Shown here piece after piece: positions 7,053-14,778 of a DNA stretch of 64,000 nucleotides; position 1 is the stretch's first letter, and every line of letters starts with the position of its first letter. The stretch comes from a virus, in the IMG/VR virus record IMGVR_UViG_3300031857_000082, positions 1-64,000 of that record, one strand, 5' to 3'. The notes under the pieces were generated by a model, which saw only the letters and a program-made list of their open reading frames with translations, was not told the DNA's origin and did no database searches. Made by a program: the position numbers and the translations under genes.

Positions 7053-7822
7053 TCAAGTTCTTTCCTTCTTTCAATCTTAATTACACCTTTGTCTCTTGAA
7101 TCACATACTTTTTCTATTGGGCAAGATGCACAAACTTTAGAGTCTTTTCTATATCCTCTTTCTGGTAACTGTTTGTCATCAAATGCCTTTTTAACTTTAC
7201 GCATCCAGTCAAAGAAATAATCTATAAACTTAACATACTCTTCTGTAGCAACAACTGGTATCACACATATCTCGTGTGTATTTTTATTCTCATATACAAT
7301 GGCACCAACCTGTTGTTTTAATATCTTCATATAAATAAGTAATTGCTCTATATGATATGTACTAGCAGTTCCTTTTGCTTTATGATATTCAAAGGCTTCG
7401 TTCTTTGTTGTTTTAATTTCAAGCAATACTAACTTATCTTCAAGTCTAACCATAGCATCTGCATATCCAAATATTGGTGGATCTTCGTTAACTATTTCTT
7501 GTTCTTGCCATTCAAGTATTCCCTGTGCTTCTAGTGCACCTTGGATTCTTTCATGACTACTAGATCCAGTATTCATGTTGGCATAATTGATACCTGTATT
7601 TTTTTCTTCCCACTCATTTCCTTCAAATGCTAAGTACCAATATCTAGCACAGTGTCCGTTTCCAAAGACTAAGGTTGAAGGACTAAAACTTTTTTTCTTA
7701 ATAAAGCCAGTCTTACTTTTTTGCATCTTCATATGTCCTTCATGAATATGATCAGCAATTTTTGATAAATCTATTGTTGCCTCTTTCTTTTTAACCATCT
7801 TTTTTACTAGGCCTTTAGTCAT
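7049..7822 (-). CDS. Cas4/RecB-like PD-(D/E)XK nuclease with Fe-S cysteines
   Basis: 257 residues. The nuclease core shows H90, D122 (GYADAMV), E135-x-K137 (LEIKTTK) and a Q-x-x-x-Y motif beginning at Q160 (QLLIYM), the RecB/Cas4 order. C58 upstream of the core and C231-x2-C234-x5-C240 near the end match the split cysteine pattern that holds a [4Fe-4S] cluster in Cas4 and AddB. Expected activity is metal-dependent exonuclease action on DNA ends, supporting RecA-type recombination with its neighbours. The ATG at 7822 forms a TAATG junction with the upstream gene. There is no CRISPR context, so I read it as a recombination nuclease. Confidence 0.88.
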   Translation of the reverse strand: MTKGLVKKMVKKKEATIDLSKIADHIHEGHMKMQKSKTGFIKKKSFSPSTLVFGNGHCARYWYLAFEGNEWEEKNTGINYANMNTGSSSHERIQGALEAQGILEWQEQEIVNEDPPIFGYADAMVRLEDKLVLLEIKTTKNEAFEYHKAKGTASTYHIEQLLIYMKILKQQVGAIVYENKNTHEICVIPVVATEEYVKFIDYFFDWMRKVKKAFDDKQLPERGYRKDSKVCASCPIEKVCDSRDKGVIKIERRKELE

Positions 7823-8133
7823 TAAAAATTCCTTACATTATATTTAAGGGCATCGACCAGTTTGTCGGTTGCTTCTCTTATTGCATAGTACATATTTTTC
7901 TTTGCCCTGTCATCTTTTTTTACGTGAGAGTACCAAGCCGCTAACATTGCAAACTTTGCTGATTGAGCCTGCAATTGTGTAATTAACAATGTTGCTTTTG
8001 CTGCTGGAACATCTGGATTGGCTATTAATTTGGCAACAATAGTAAGAGTCTTTGTAAACTCTTCATCTTGCATATACTCTGACATCTCATTAAAAGATGT
8101 TAACTTATTTAATAGTTCTACTGTAGGTTCCAT
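7822..8133 (-). CDS. Helical hypothetical protein in the recombination cluster
   Basis: 103 residues, almost wholly alpha-helical by composition, with two amphipathic stretches (about 20-60 and 62-95) and a basic C-terminal part. No cysteines, no membrane segment, no recognised motif. It is linked by one-base stop/start overlaps to the nuclease-like gene on each side, so it may be an accessory subunit of one of them. That is context only. Confidence 0.7.
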   Translation of the reverse strand: MEPTVELLNKLTSFNEMSEYMQDEEFTKTLTIVAKLIANPDVPAAKATLLITQLQAQSAKFAMLAAWYSHVKKDDRAKKNMYYAIREATDKLVDALKYNVRNF

Positions 8134-8423
8134 TATTTCTTTTCTCTTAACTGTTCAAATACTTCCCATTCAATTATAGCAAGTCTTACCTTTTTATGTC
8201 CTGATCCAAGGACTATCATTAACGCAGGATTTTTTTGTCTATCTACCTTCATTGTGTCCGAAACAATTTTTGACCAAGAGTCTTGGCTAACGGAATAGGA
8301 TTTGGAATACTCCTTGACATCTACAACGAAGTCATCCAGTGATCCGTCAGCCTTGACTGGCCCTCTACCTGAATTACGATGTGGCTTTGCACCAATACGT
8401 TTTAACTCTCCACGCTCGCTCAT
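8133..8423 (-). CDS. Putative PD-(D/E)XK resolvase/nuclease-like protein
   Basis: 96 residues. A basic Gly/Arg-rich N-terminus is followed by D31-D32, then a strand with D36-x-K38 (VVDVKEYSKSYSVS), a helix, and a second strand (ALMIVLGSG). This order resembles compact Holliday-junction resolvases and related PD-(D/E)XK enzymes, in which an acidic residue precedes a (D/E)-x-K pair. Assignment is tentative because the protein is short and the first conserved Glu is not certain. It lies between a zinc-ribbon gene and a helical protein in the recombination block, so a DNA-processing role fits. Confidence 0.6.
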   Translation of the reverse strand: MSERGELKRIGAKPHRNSGRGPVKADGSLDDFVVDVKEYSKSYSVSQDSWSKIVSDTMKVDRQKNPALMIVLGSGHKKVRLAIIEWEVFEQLREKK

Positions 8424-8593
8424 CAGTATCCTTTCTTTGGAAAAGTTACTTTAGATAAATGTTTATTAGTACACATCCAAGTAAGATCTCCCTTTTCTAC
8501 ATACATTCTTGCTTTTGGAACTATTTCTTTACATGTATGGCAAATAAATTTACCAGGGTATAAAGTATAGTTAGGTGTTGATTGTTGATTCAA
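8423..8593 (-). CDS. Zinc-ribbon-like small protein, 56 aa, TTG start inside recA
   Basis: The gap between recA and the next gene is fully coding in one frame. The product has C18-x2-C21 (FICHTC) and C41-x3-H45 (MCTNKH), a compact zinc site, and ends in a Lys-rich FPKKGY tail. The stop overlaps the downstream ATG (TGATG). No ATG precedes the zinc motif in frame, so the likely start is the TTG at 8593, overlapping the recA end by 23 bases. A similar YPGKF-IC-x2-C opening is familiar from small phage proteins, but I know no function. Confidence 0.6.
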   Translation of the reverse strand: MNQQSTPNYTLYPGKFICHTCKEIVPKARMYVEKGDLTWMCTNKHLSKVTFPKKGY

Positions 8594-9578
8594 GTTCTTT
8601 TAGTTTCTCTGGGTTTTCTTTTAGATATTCAATTACCTTTGCTCTACCCTGCAATCTTTCACCTAGAACTGTATACCAAGCCCCACCTTTTTCTATGGTG
8701 CCTAAAAGTTCTGCAGTATCTACAAGGTCTGCTATCTTATCTACTCCAATGGTATCTCCATCAAAATAAAAATCATATTCACCAGAAAGAAATCCTGGAC
8801 CAGTCTTGTTAAAATCAATATGCCAGTTAACTTTTCTTCCTACTTTACCTTCTATAAGTTTATCTCCGACTGTTATCTTAGACTTTAAGGCATTGTTGTC
8901 TGAGTCACTAGACCATAATTTAACAACTGTGCTTGAGAAAAATTTAACTGCTAGCCCACCAGTTGGCATATGAGAAGCATACATAGCACCAATATTATTT
9001 CTTAATTGTGAAATTAAAACCAATAATGTTTGACCATCTTGATTATTTGCATAATTAAGCATTTTTACTGCATTGGTCATATCCTTGGCTTCTGCACCTA
9101 TTTGTTTAGTATTTTCTAAAGCCTTTAATTCACTGGAGTCTTTTTCAAAATATATAGCAGGCAATAATGCAGATATAGAATCAACTACTATAATATCTAT
9201 CTTTGCTTTCATTAGTTGAGTAGCAACATCAACCATATCATTAATAGTCTTAGCAGCAGAGTATACTAATTTATTTGTATCTACCCCAAGTTTTGTAGCC
9301 CACTCTGGATCAAAAGACTGCTCTGCATCAATCCAAGCACATAGTTTCCCTTCCTTTTGTGCTTCGCCAATCATTTGTAAACAAAAAGATGACTTGCCAG
9401 CAGACTTGTTGCCCCAAATCATAACCTGTCTTCCGTATGCAAACCCACCTTTTAATGCATTGTTTAAACTTATGCTTGGTGTTTTTTGTTTAATTACTTC
9501 TACGTCAGTAGCATTACTTAATCTTTTTCTTAAACTAGGATCTAGTTGTGATAAGAATTCTTCAATCTGTATAGACAT
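8571..9578 (-). CDS. recA: RecA/UvsX-like recombinase
   Basis: 335 residues. Walker A is GNKSAGKSS at 56-64 and Walker B is a hydrophobic strand ending in VVDS near residue 133. The C-terminal region keeps the GGLAVKFF-type segment typical of RecA. It should form filaments on single-stranded DNA and drive strand exchange for repair and replication restart. Its ATG at 9578 overlaps the polymerase stop by one base, and a resolvase-like protein, an Fe-S nuclease and a RuvC-like resolvase follow, making a complete recombination set. Confidence 0.93.
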   Translation of the reverse strand: MSIQIEEFLSQLDPSLRKRLSNATDVEVIKQKTPSISLNNALKGGFAYGRQVMIWGNKSAGKSSFCLQMIGEAQKEGKLCAWIDAEQSFDPEWATKLGVDTNKLVYSAAKTINDMVDVATQLMKAKIDIIVVDSISALLPAIYFEKDSSELKALENTKQIGAEAKDMTNAVKMLNYANNQDGQTLLVLISQLRNNIGAMYASHMPTGGLAVKFFSSTVVKLWSSDSDNNALKSKITVGDKLIEGKVGRKVNWHIDFNKTGPGFLSGEYDFYFDGDTIGVDKIADLVDTAELLGTIEKGGAWYTVLGERLQGRAKVIEYLKENPEKLKELESTINT

Positions 9579-12500
9579 TATTTAATTACCTCATTCAATA
9601 CTAAAGAGCCATCTTCTGATTTTCCAAATGTCATTTTGGTTACAGTTCCTGGCTCGCATTTCATATATCCCTCAGAAAATTGTCGAGGGAAAACTATAAT
9701 AGGTTTCATTTCACGATCTGAGTTTGCAACTATCATATGTGCCATTTTCTTTCCAGCCTTAGTTACTCTAGGCTTAAATGATAGCACATAATACTCTTCT
9801 CCGCCATAGGGCAAAGACTTATAATTTAAAAACTTAACTAAACTATTTGTAGAAAAATTCTTTATTTCATCAACAATAATTGCTTCACTAATTCTATTGG
9901 CACCAACTAAAAATAGATATGTCTTGCCTTGCTCTATCTTTGTCTCTTCTTCGTCAAATACCCCAAGCATTCCAGTAGCATCCATGATTTCTACTCTAGA
10001 CCAGCCCTTGCCACGTTTAATATTTTTTACAACACCCATAATAATATGAACATCTGTCTCATCAAAATCTTCAATATCGTCTATGTAAGCATAATAGTGA
10101 GGTGGAACGCTAGTTGTAAATTCTGGAAGATTTAAATACTCATAAAGATTTTCTTTTACAACACTTTCTTGTCTTGGATTATCTGGAAATGCTAATGCAC
10201 CTACTGCATTTAATGCTTGAACGGCTCTTATATTTATTCCACTACCCTTTTTAGAGGCTAGTGTTGAAAATTCTTGATAAGATTTATAAGGTCTATAAGC
10301 CATGATCTTAGAAGAAACTCCATCAGATATCCACTTAATTGAAGATAACCCTACACGAATACCTTTGCCCTCAATAGTAAAGTCTGACTCAGACTCATTA
10401 ACATGAGGCAACCTAATTGCAATGCCCATTCTTTTTGCTTCGATCAAATACTCTGTTCTTGCATCTTTATCTTGTTCGTTTCTTAACAAACAATACATAA
10501 ACTCAATTGGGTAATAATACTTTAACCATGCAGTCCAGTAGGAAAGCATAGAGTATGCAACAGCGTGTGACTTATTGAATGAATACCCTGCGTGAGCCTC
10601 AAAATCATGCCATAACGCCTCTGCTTTGAATGGGGTGATATGTTTTGATGCACCCACTACGAATCTGTCTTTAAATTCATCAAATTCTTTTGCGTCTTTC
10701 TTTTTACCAATAATCTTTCTAACTTTATCTGCTTCTGCCATACTCATGCCACCAAGGTGAACGCAAGACTGCATTACTTGTTCTTGATACAGTACACAAC
10801 CGTAGGTATCTTTTGTAAACTCTTGCATAATAGGATGAATATATTCAGTAATAGCCTTTCCATGTTTTCTTGCAAGATATGTTTTGCCAATAGTATTCAT
10901 TGCACCTGGTCTTACTAGTGCATTAGAGGCTGCTAACTCATTTAAATTAGATACCCCCATCTTTACTAAAAGATTTGTATAGGGAGTTGCTTCACACTGA
11001 AACACCCCTTTTGTTCTTCCGTCTGAAAGCATTTCATAAACTTTTTTATCATTTAAATCAATTTCATTTAATTTTATATCTATCTTATGACGCTTCTTAA
11101 TAGACTTAATTGTTTCATCAATTACCGTCAAAGTTTTTAGTCCTAGTACGTCAAGTTTAATTAATCCAATGTCTGCAGCCTCATCCATGTCAACTGCAAC
11201 TACTGCTATACGATCTTTTGTTCCTGGTGCAAGTCTAGTTTCTAAAGGTGCATATTTAAAAATAGGTTCTTTTGCTGTAACAACTCCAGCAGCGTGGATC
11301 CCAGTTCCTCTAATTCTTCCACGAAGTTGCTCTCCATATTTAACTACTTCTGGATACTTCATTCTAAACCACTGTGCACTTTTGCTTGAAGTAAAGTCAT
11401 CCCAATCATCAACATTTTTTAATACTTTATTTACATCAGACAAAGGTATATTAAATGCTCTTGAAACATCTCTTACAATACCTTTTCCTCTAAACTCTAA
11501 AAAGGTAGCAATTGATGCAACGTTTTTATATTCTTCTTCTAAGTAACCTTTTAGTTCATCACGTCTTGAGTCTGCAATGTCAGAATCGATATCTGGAAAG
11601 TCATTACGCTCTGGGTTAACAAATCTAAAAAACAGTAATCCATGCTCTATTGGATCAACATCTGTAATTCCAAGTGCGTAGCAGACCAAAGATCCAGCAG
11701 CAGATCCACGACCTGGACCTACCAAAATTCCCTGGCTCTTTGCCCAGTTAAGCATATTGCTTACAATTAAAAAGTATGGTGCAAAATTTTTATCTTTAAT
11801 AATCTCTAACTCTTCTAATGATCTATTTACATATTCAGGTAGATGATTAAGTTTTTTATCTATTAATCCTTTAACAACTAAATCTTCTAGTGTTTTTTGT
11901 GGGTCACTAACTTTTGCAGGTAGTAAGTCTAATCCAGATTTAATATCATATTCTTCTATCTTGTTTGCTATCTCTAATGAATTAGTATAAATATCTTCTC
12001 TCTTTATACCCTGCATATTCATAGCCTGTTTCATTTCATCATATGAAAGAAGATGAATATCAAATGATCTAAAGGACATAGGTCTATCTGCACCATATAA
12101 ATAATCAAGACGCTTCATCATGTCATCTATCTTTTGAGATTTTTCAAACTTTGCCTCTTTGTCAAGTTTTGCATGTGTATTTAAAAGAAGCATAATTTCT
12201 TGAACTACTTTTTGATCTACAGTAGAATGGTGGCAATCTGGGGTAACAACAGACTTGATATCCATACTATCTGCAATTTCAAGCAATTCATTATTTAATT
12301 CTTTAGAATTATGTGGCATAACTTCAACGTAGAAATCATCTTTAAAAACATCTTTAAACCAATTTAAAAGTCTCTTTGCTTCTGCATATTCTTTATGCTC
12401 TAAGGCTTTAGCAATAAGTCCAGACATACAGGCTGATAAAACAATCAAGCCATCTTTATATTTTTCTAATACTTCAAAATCAATTCTAGGTTTTTTATAA

Positions 12501-12853
12501 AACCCTTCTGTCCAACCTATTTCATTTAATCTATTTAGATTTTCTAATCCTTGTTGGTTCTTTGCAAGAATAACAATATGGTTATATGTTAAATCTAGAG
12601 GACCAGTTCTTTCTGATTTATCTCTTCTATCAAATCTATCATGAGTAATATATCCTTCTATACCAAGGATTGGCTTTATACCCTCGGCTTTTGCTGCACG
12701 ATACATTGGACGATGTCCAGATAATGCACCGTGATCTGTAATGGCTATGGCTGTCATACCATTTTGCTTTGCACGTTTGCAATACTCCTCTGGAGTTGCA
12801 ACACCATCCATTAATGAATAGTGTGTGTGAACGTGTAATGGAACGTAATTCAA
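9578..12853 (-). CDS. dnaE: DNA polymerase III alpha subunit (DnaE-type replicase)
   Basis: 1,091 residues. The PHP domain starts at once with HxHxH-like H8, H10, H11 (HVHTHYSLMDG). The polymerase core has PGRGSAAGS at 380-388, the catalytic pair D421/D423 in PDIDSD and the third acid D568 in KLDVLGLKTL. Tail domains (helix-hairpin-helix and OB-like) fill the last ~350 residues. As a C-family replicase it would copy the phage genome with the phage helicase and primase. The start is TTG at 12853, seven bases after GAAAGG; upstream in-frame codons run into a stop. It is somewhat shorter than bacterial DnaE. Confidence 0.95.
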   Translation of the reverse strand: MNYVPLHVHTHYSLMDGVATPEEYCKRAKQNGMTAIAITDHGALSGHRPMYRAAKAEGIKPILGIEGYITHDRFDRRDKSERTGPLDLTYNHIVILAKNQQGLENLNRLNEIGWTEGFYKKPRIDFEVLEKYKDGLIVLSACMSGLIAKALEHKEYAEAKRLLNWFKDVFKDDFYVEVMPHNSKELNNELLEIADSMDIKSVVTPDCHHSTVDQKVVQEIMLLLNTHAKLDKEAKFEKSQKIDDMMKRLDYLYGADRPMSFRSFDIHLLSYDEMKQAMNMQGIKREDIYTNSLEIANKIEEYDIKSGLDLLPAKVSDPQKTLEDLVVKGLIDKKLNHLPEYVNRSLEELEIIKDKNFAPYFLIVSNMLNWAKSQGILVGPGRGSAAGSLVCYALGITDVDPIEHGLLFFRFVNPERNDFPDIDSDIADSRRDELKGYLEEEYKNVASIATFLEFRGKGIVRDVSRAFNIPLSDVNKVLKNVDDWDDFTSSKSAQWFRMKYPEVVKYGEQLRGRIRGTGIHAAGVVTAKEPIFKYAPLETRLAPGTKDRIAVVAVDMDEAADIGLIKLDVLGLKTLTVIDETIKSIKKRHKIDIKLNEIDLNDKKVYEMLSDGRTKGVFQCEATPYTNLLVKMGVSNLNELAASNALVRPGAMNTIGKTYLARKHGKAITEYIHPIMQEFTKDTYGCVLYQEQVMQSCVHLGGMSMAEADKVRKIIGKKKDAKEFDEFKDRFVVGASKHITPFKAEALWHDFEAHAGYSFNKSHAVAYSMLSYWTAWLKYYYPIEFMYCLLRNEQDKDARTEYLIEAKRMGIAIRLPHVNESESDFTIEGKGIRVGLSSIKWISDGVSSKIMAYRPYKSYQEFSTLASKKGSGINIRAVQALNAVGALAFPDNPRQESVVKENLYEYLNLPEFTTSVPPHYYAYIDDIEDFDETDVHIIMGVVKNIKRGKGWSRVEIMDATGMLGVFDEEETKIEQGKTYLFLVGANRISEAIIVDEIKNFSTNSLVKFLNYKSLPYGGEEYYVLSFKPRVTKAGKKMAHMIVANSDREMKPIIVFPRQFSEGYMKCEPGTVTKMTFGKSEDGSLVLNEVIK

Positions 12854-12880
12854 GCCATAGCCTTTCAGATTAGTTACTTA

Positions 12881-13531
12881 TTACCACTCTGCTGCTGCAG
12901 ATGTGGTTGGGTTAGCAAACCCTAAATAGAATGCTTCTTGTTCAGCATATGGAAGTTCACGAATAACTTTGTCCAAGTTAAATGCTTCGTGTGATCCCCA
13001 ATTAAATGGTTCGGCATCTTGTTTTCCTGGAAGAAGGATATATGTTGTTTCAGTTCCTTTTCCATTTCTTTTTAATTTCCATACCATGTTGCTAATGCTA
13101 TTTGAGTCTGCTGCAAATTCACGGATCGTACTAAATGTAGCAGTCTTGCTAACACCCATACTCCAGACTGCAACCTTTGGTTCGTCTGTACCGTTATCTA
13201 CTAACACATTGCAATAGAAACGAAGTCGTGCTCTCCAGCCGCTCTTTGGTTCTTTACGGAACATTTCACAACCAAAACAACGTCCTTGAGTATCTGCAGT
13301 ACATGCTGCTTTTCTCTTGTAGTCTTCTGGATTTGTGTGTTCACTTTGAACAATTGCAAGACCACGCTTTTCTTCATAGTTTGGTGAGTCTGCATCTAGT
13401 TCACTTACAAAGCGAATTTGTACGCTTTCGCCATCATCTAACTTGAGCCAATTAACCTTGGCACCACTGTTTTCTACTTTTGTTTTGTCAAGAATTGCTT
13501 CTATATTCTTGAGTCCTTTTATAATTGCCAT
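12881..13531 (-). CDS. Single-stranded DNA-binding protein (T4 gp32-like)
   Basis: 216 residues. H65, C77, C85 and C88 reproduce the His-Cys3 zinc spacing of T4 gp32, set in an OB-fold-like context with aromatic strands. The N-terminal ~20 residues are basic and could mediate cooperative contacts. The C-terminus is less acidic than in T4. It should coat single-stranded DNA at forks and recombination intermediates. The ATG at 13531 follows AAGGAG by about five bases, and a strong promoter with an embedded inverted repeat stands 40-70 bases upstream, so it is probably abundantly made and separately regulated. Confidence 0.85.
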   Translation of the reverse strand: MAIIKGLKNIEAILDKTKVENSGAKVNWLKLDDGESVQIRFVSELDADSPNYEEKRGLAIVQSEHTNPEDYKRKAACTADTQGRCFGCEMFRKEPKSGWRARLRFYCNVLVDNGTDEPKVAVWSMGVSKTATFSTIREFAADSNSISNMVWKLKRNGKGTETTYILLPGKQDAEPFNWGSHEAFNLDKVIRELPYAEQEAFYLGFANPTTSAAAEW

Positions 13532-13568
13532 ATTTCTCCTTAGTATTTGTCCTGTAAATGGACTTACC

Positions 13569-14525
13569 TTATTGTAGCATTGACAAGACTATATTGTCAA
13601 ATCTTGCTACAAAATCTTTTAATTCTTTATCTGACAAATCGGACACATCTTTTACGTCATTTGGAAGTTTTGCTATTATACATTTGCCAGGTCCAAGATC
13701 TGTAATAAGTTTATTAGACATGTTGGTGCCTGCATCATCGTTATCCCCTAATGCAATTACCTGATTAAAGTATTGTTTTAATAATTTTCTTTGTTCTTTA
13801 GATATAGTTGCACCTAACGTAGCAACAGCATGAACTCCAACTTGCTCTAGTCTAATTGCATCAAATGACGACTCAACAACAAATATCTTATCTACCCTTT
13901 TATTTCTCCATAAATTAAATAAAGTTTTACTTTTAGGTAGATCTTGTGTATTCTTAAATACTTTTCCTTCTATGGATCTTCCGACAAAGCCTATACATGT
14001 GCCATCTGGGGAGTGTACAGGAATAGTAACCATATCCTGGGTTAAAGAATATCCTAGTTTATACTTTTCAACACTTTCTTTAGTAATGTGCCTATTGGAA
14101 TAATACTTGATTGCTCTCTCGTTTTCAAACACATTTTTATGCAACTGCTCTATAGATTCTAACGAATACTGCTTAAAAATTATTTTCTTTTCTAAACTAC
14201 CGCTTAATTGATCAACTAAATTTCTAGTATCTGCTTTTGAATCTATAAGTCTCATTGCTTCAAAATAAGATCTTTTACTTACATGCATAATAAGTTCTGT
14301 TAATTCTTTAGATTCTTGACAAGAAAAACACCAGAAGATTCCTGTTTCTTTTGATACCTCTCCTGCTGGTGATCTATAGTTATTATGGAATGGACAAAAG
14401 ATCATTAAGTCATTGTCTAATTCATATTGTATGTCTATGCCAGCGGCTACAAGACTTCGCTTGACTTGCTCTTCTGAGTAATAGGTAACATTATTGGGTT
14501 GTTTTTGTCTATTCCTGCTATACAC
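13569..14525 (-). CDS. dnaG: DnaG-type DNA primase
   Basis: 318 residues, much shorter than bacterial DnaG. The zinc-binding domain uses C44-P-F-H47 and C66-x2-C69. The TOPRIM part has E218 (VVESSFDA) and the acidic cluster D261-N-D-D264 (GDNDDAG). Little follows the TOPRIM fold, so the helicase-interaction domain seems absent. It makes RNA primers for the phage replicase. The start is a GTG at 14525 with AAGGA about nine bases upstream. This gives an unusually long 79-base overlap with the gene before it. Confidence 0.9.
   Translation of the reverse strand: MYSRNRQKQPNNVTYYSEEQVKRSLVAAGIDIQYELDNDLMIFCPFHNNYRSPAGEVSKETGIFWCFSCQESKELTELIMHVSKRSYFEAMRLIDSKADTRNLVDQLSGSLEKKIIFKQYSLESIEQLHKNVFENERAIKYYSNRHITKESVEKYKLGYSLTQDMVTIPVHSPDGTCIGFVGRSIEGKVFKNTQDLPKSKTLFNLWRNKRVDKIFVVESSFDAIRLEQVGVHAVATLGATISKEQRKLLKQYFNQVIALGDNDDAGTNMSNKLITDLGPGKCIIAKLPNDVKDVSDLSDKELKDFVARFDNIVLSMLQ
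13571..13600 (-). promoter_or_regulatory. Strong sigma70-type promoter upstream of ssb
   Basis: Minus strand TTGACA (13595-13600), 18-base spacer, TACAAT (13571-13576), with TGC directly before the -10 box (extended -10). It overlaps the 3' end of the primase gene and directs transcription to the SSB, polymerase and recombination genes. Confidence 0.8.
13580..13600. repeat. 21-bp inverted repeat, operator candidate
   Basis: Perfect 7-bp arms TTGACAA and TTGTCAA separated by 7 bases. The repeat covers the -35 box and most of the spacer of the ssb promoter, the position where a dimeric repressor would block polymerase. It is also inside the last primase codons, so coding constraint may contribute. 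No second copy was noticed elsewhere. Confidence 0.55.
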
Positions 14526-14758
14526 TTTGCTTTGTCCTTACCAACATGTACCCCATAAACTGATAGTTTAAAATTAAATGCTTTACCATTATACGACAAT
14601 GTAAAGTCTGTGTCAATATCATATCTAGGAACGTAGCCACTATTTCTCATAGCGGCCTCTAACATAAATATGTATTGTTGTTTTAACCTAACGATCTGAG
14701 AGTCATCATAGATTTCTCCCTCTAGGTCAAACTTCTTTATTGACTTGTGATTGTACAT
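14447..14758 (-). CDS. Hypothetical protein upstream of primase, 103 aa
   Basis: Soluble mixed alpha/beta protein. An N-terminal charged helix (about 20-40) is followed by strands around residues 50-75 and a short Lys/Ser-rich tail. No family recognised. Its last 79 bases are shared with the primase gene in another frame, and the primase GTG with its ribosome-binding site lies inside it, so translation is probably coupled. Located between helicase and primase, it may assist the primosome; this is inference from position only. Confidence 0.7.
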   Translation of the reverse strand: MYNHKSIKKFDLEGEIYDDSQIVRLKQQYIFMLEAAMRNSGYVPRYDIDTDFTLSYNGKAFNFKLSVYGVHVGKDKAKCIAGIDKNNPIMLPITQKSKSSEVL

Positions 14759-14778
14759 ACCACAATTATATAGTTAGA

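Noticed and set aside
7049-7822. Cas4 as evidence of a CRISPR system
   Set aside because: No repeats, Cas1/Cas2 or effector genes; phage Cas4/RecB-like nucleases commonly serve recombination.
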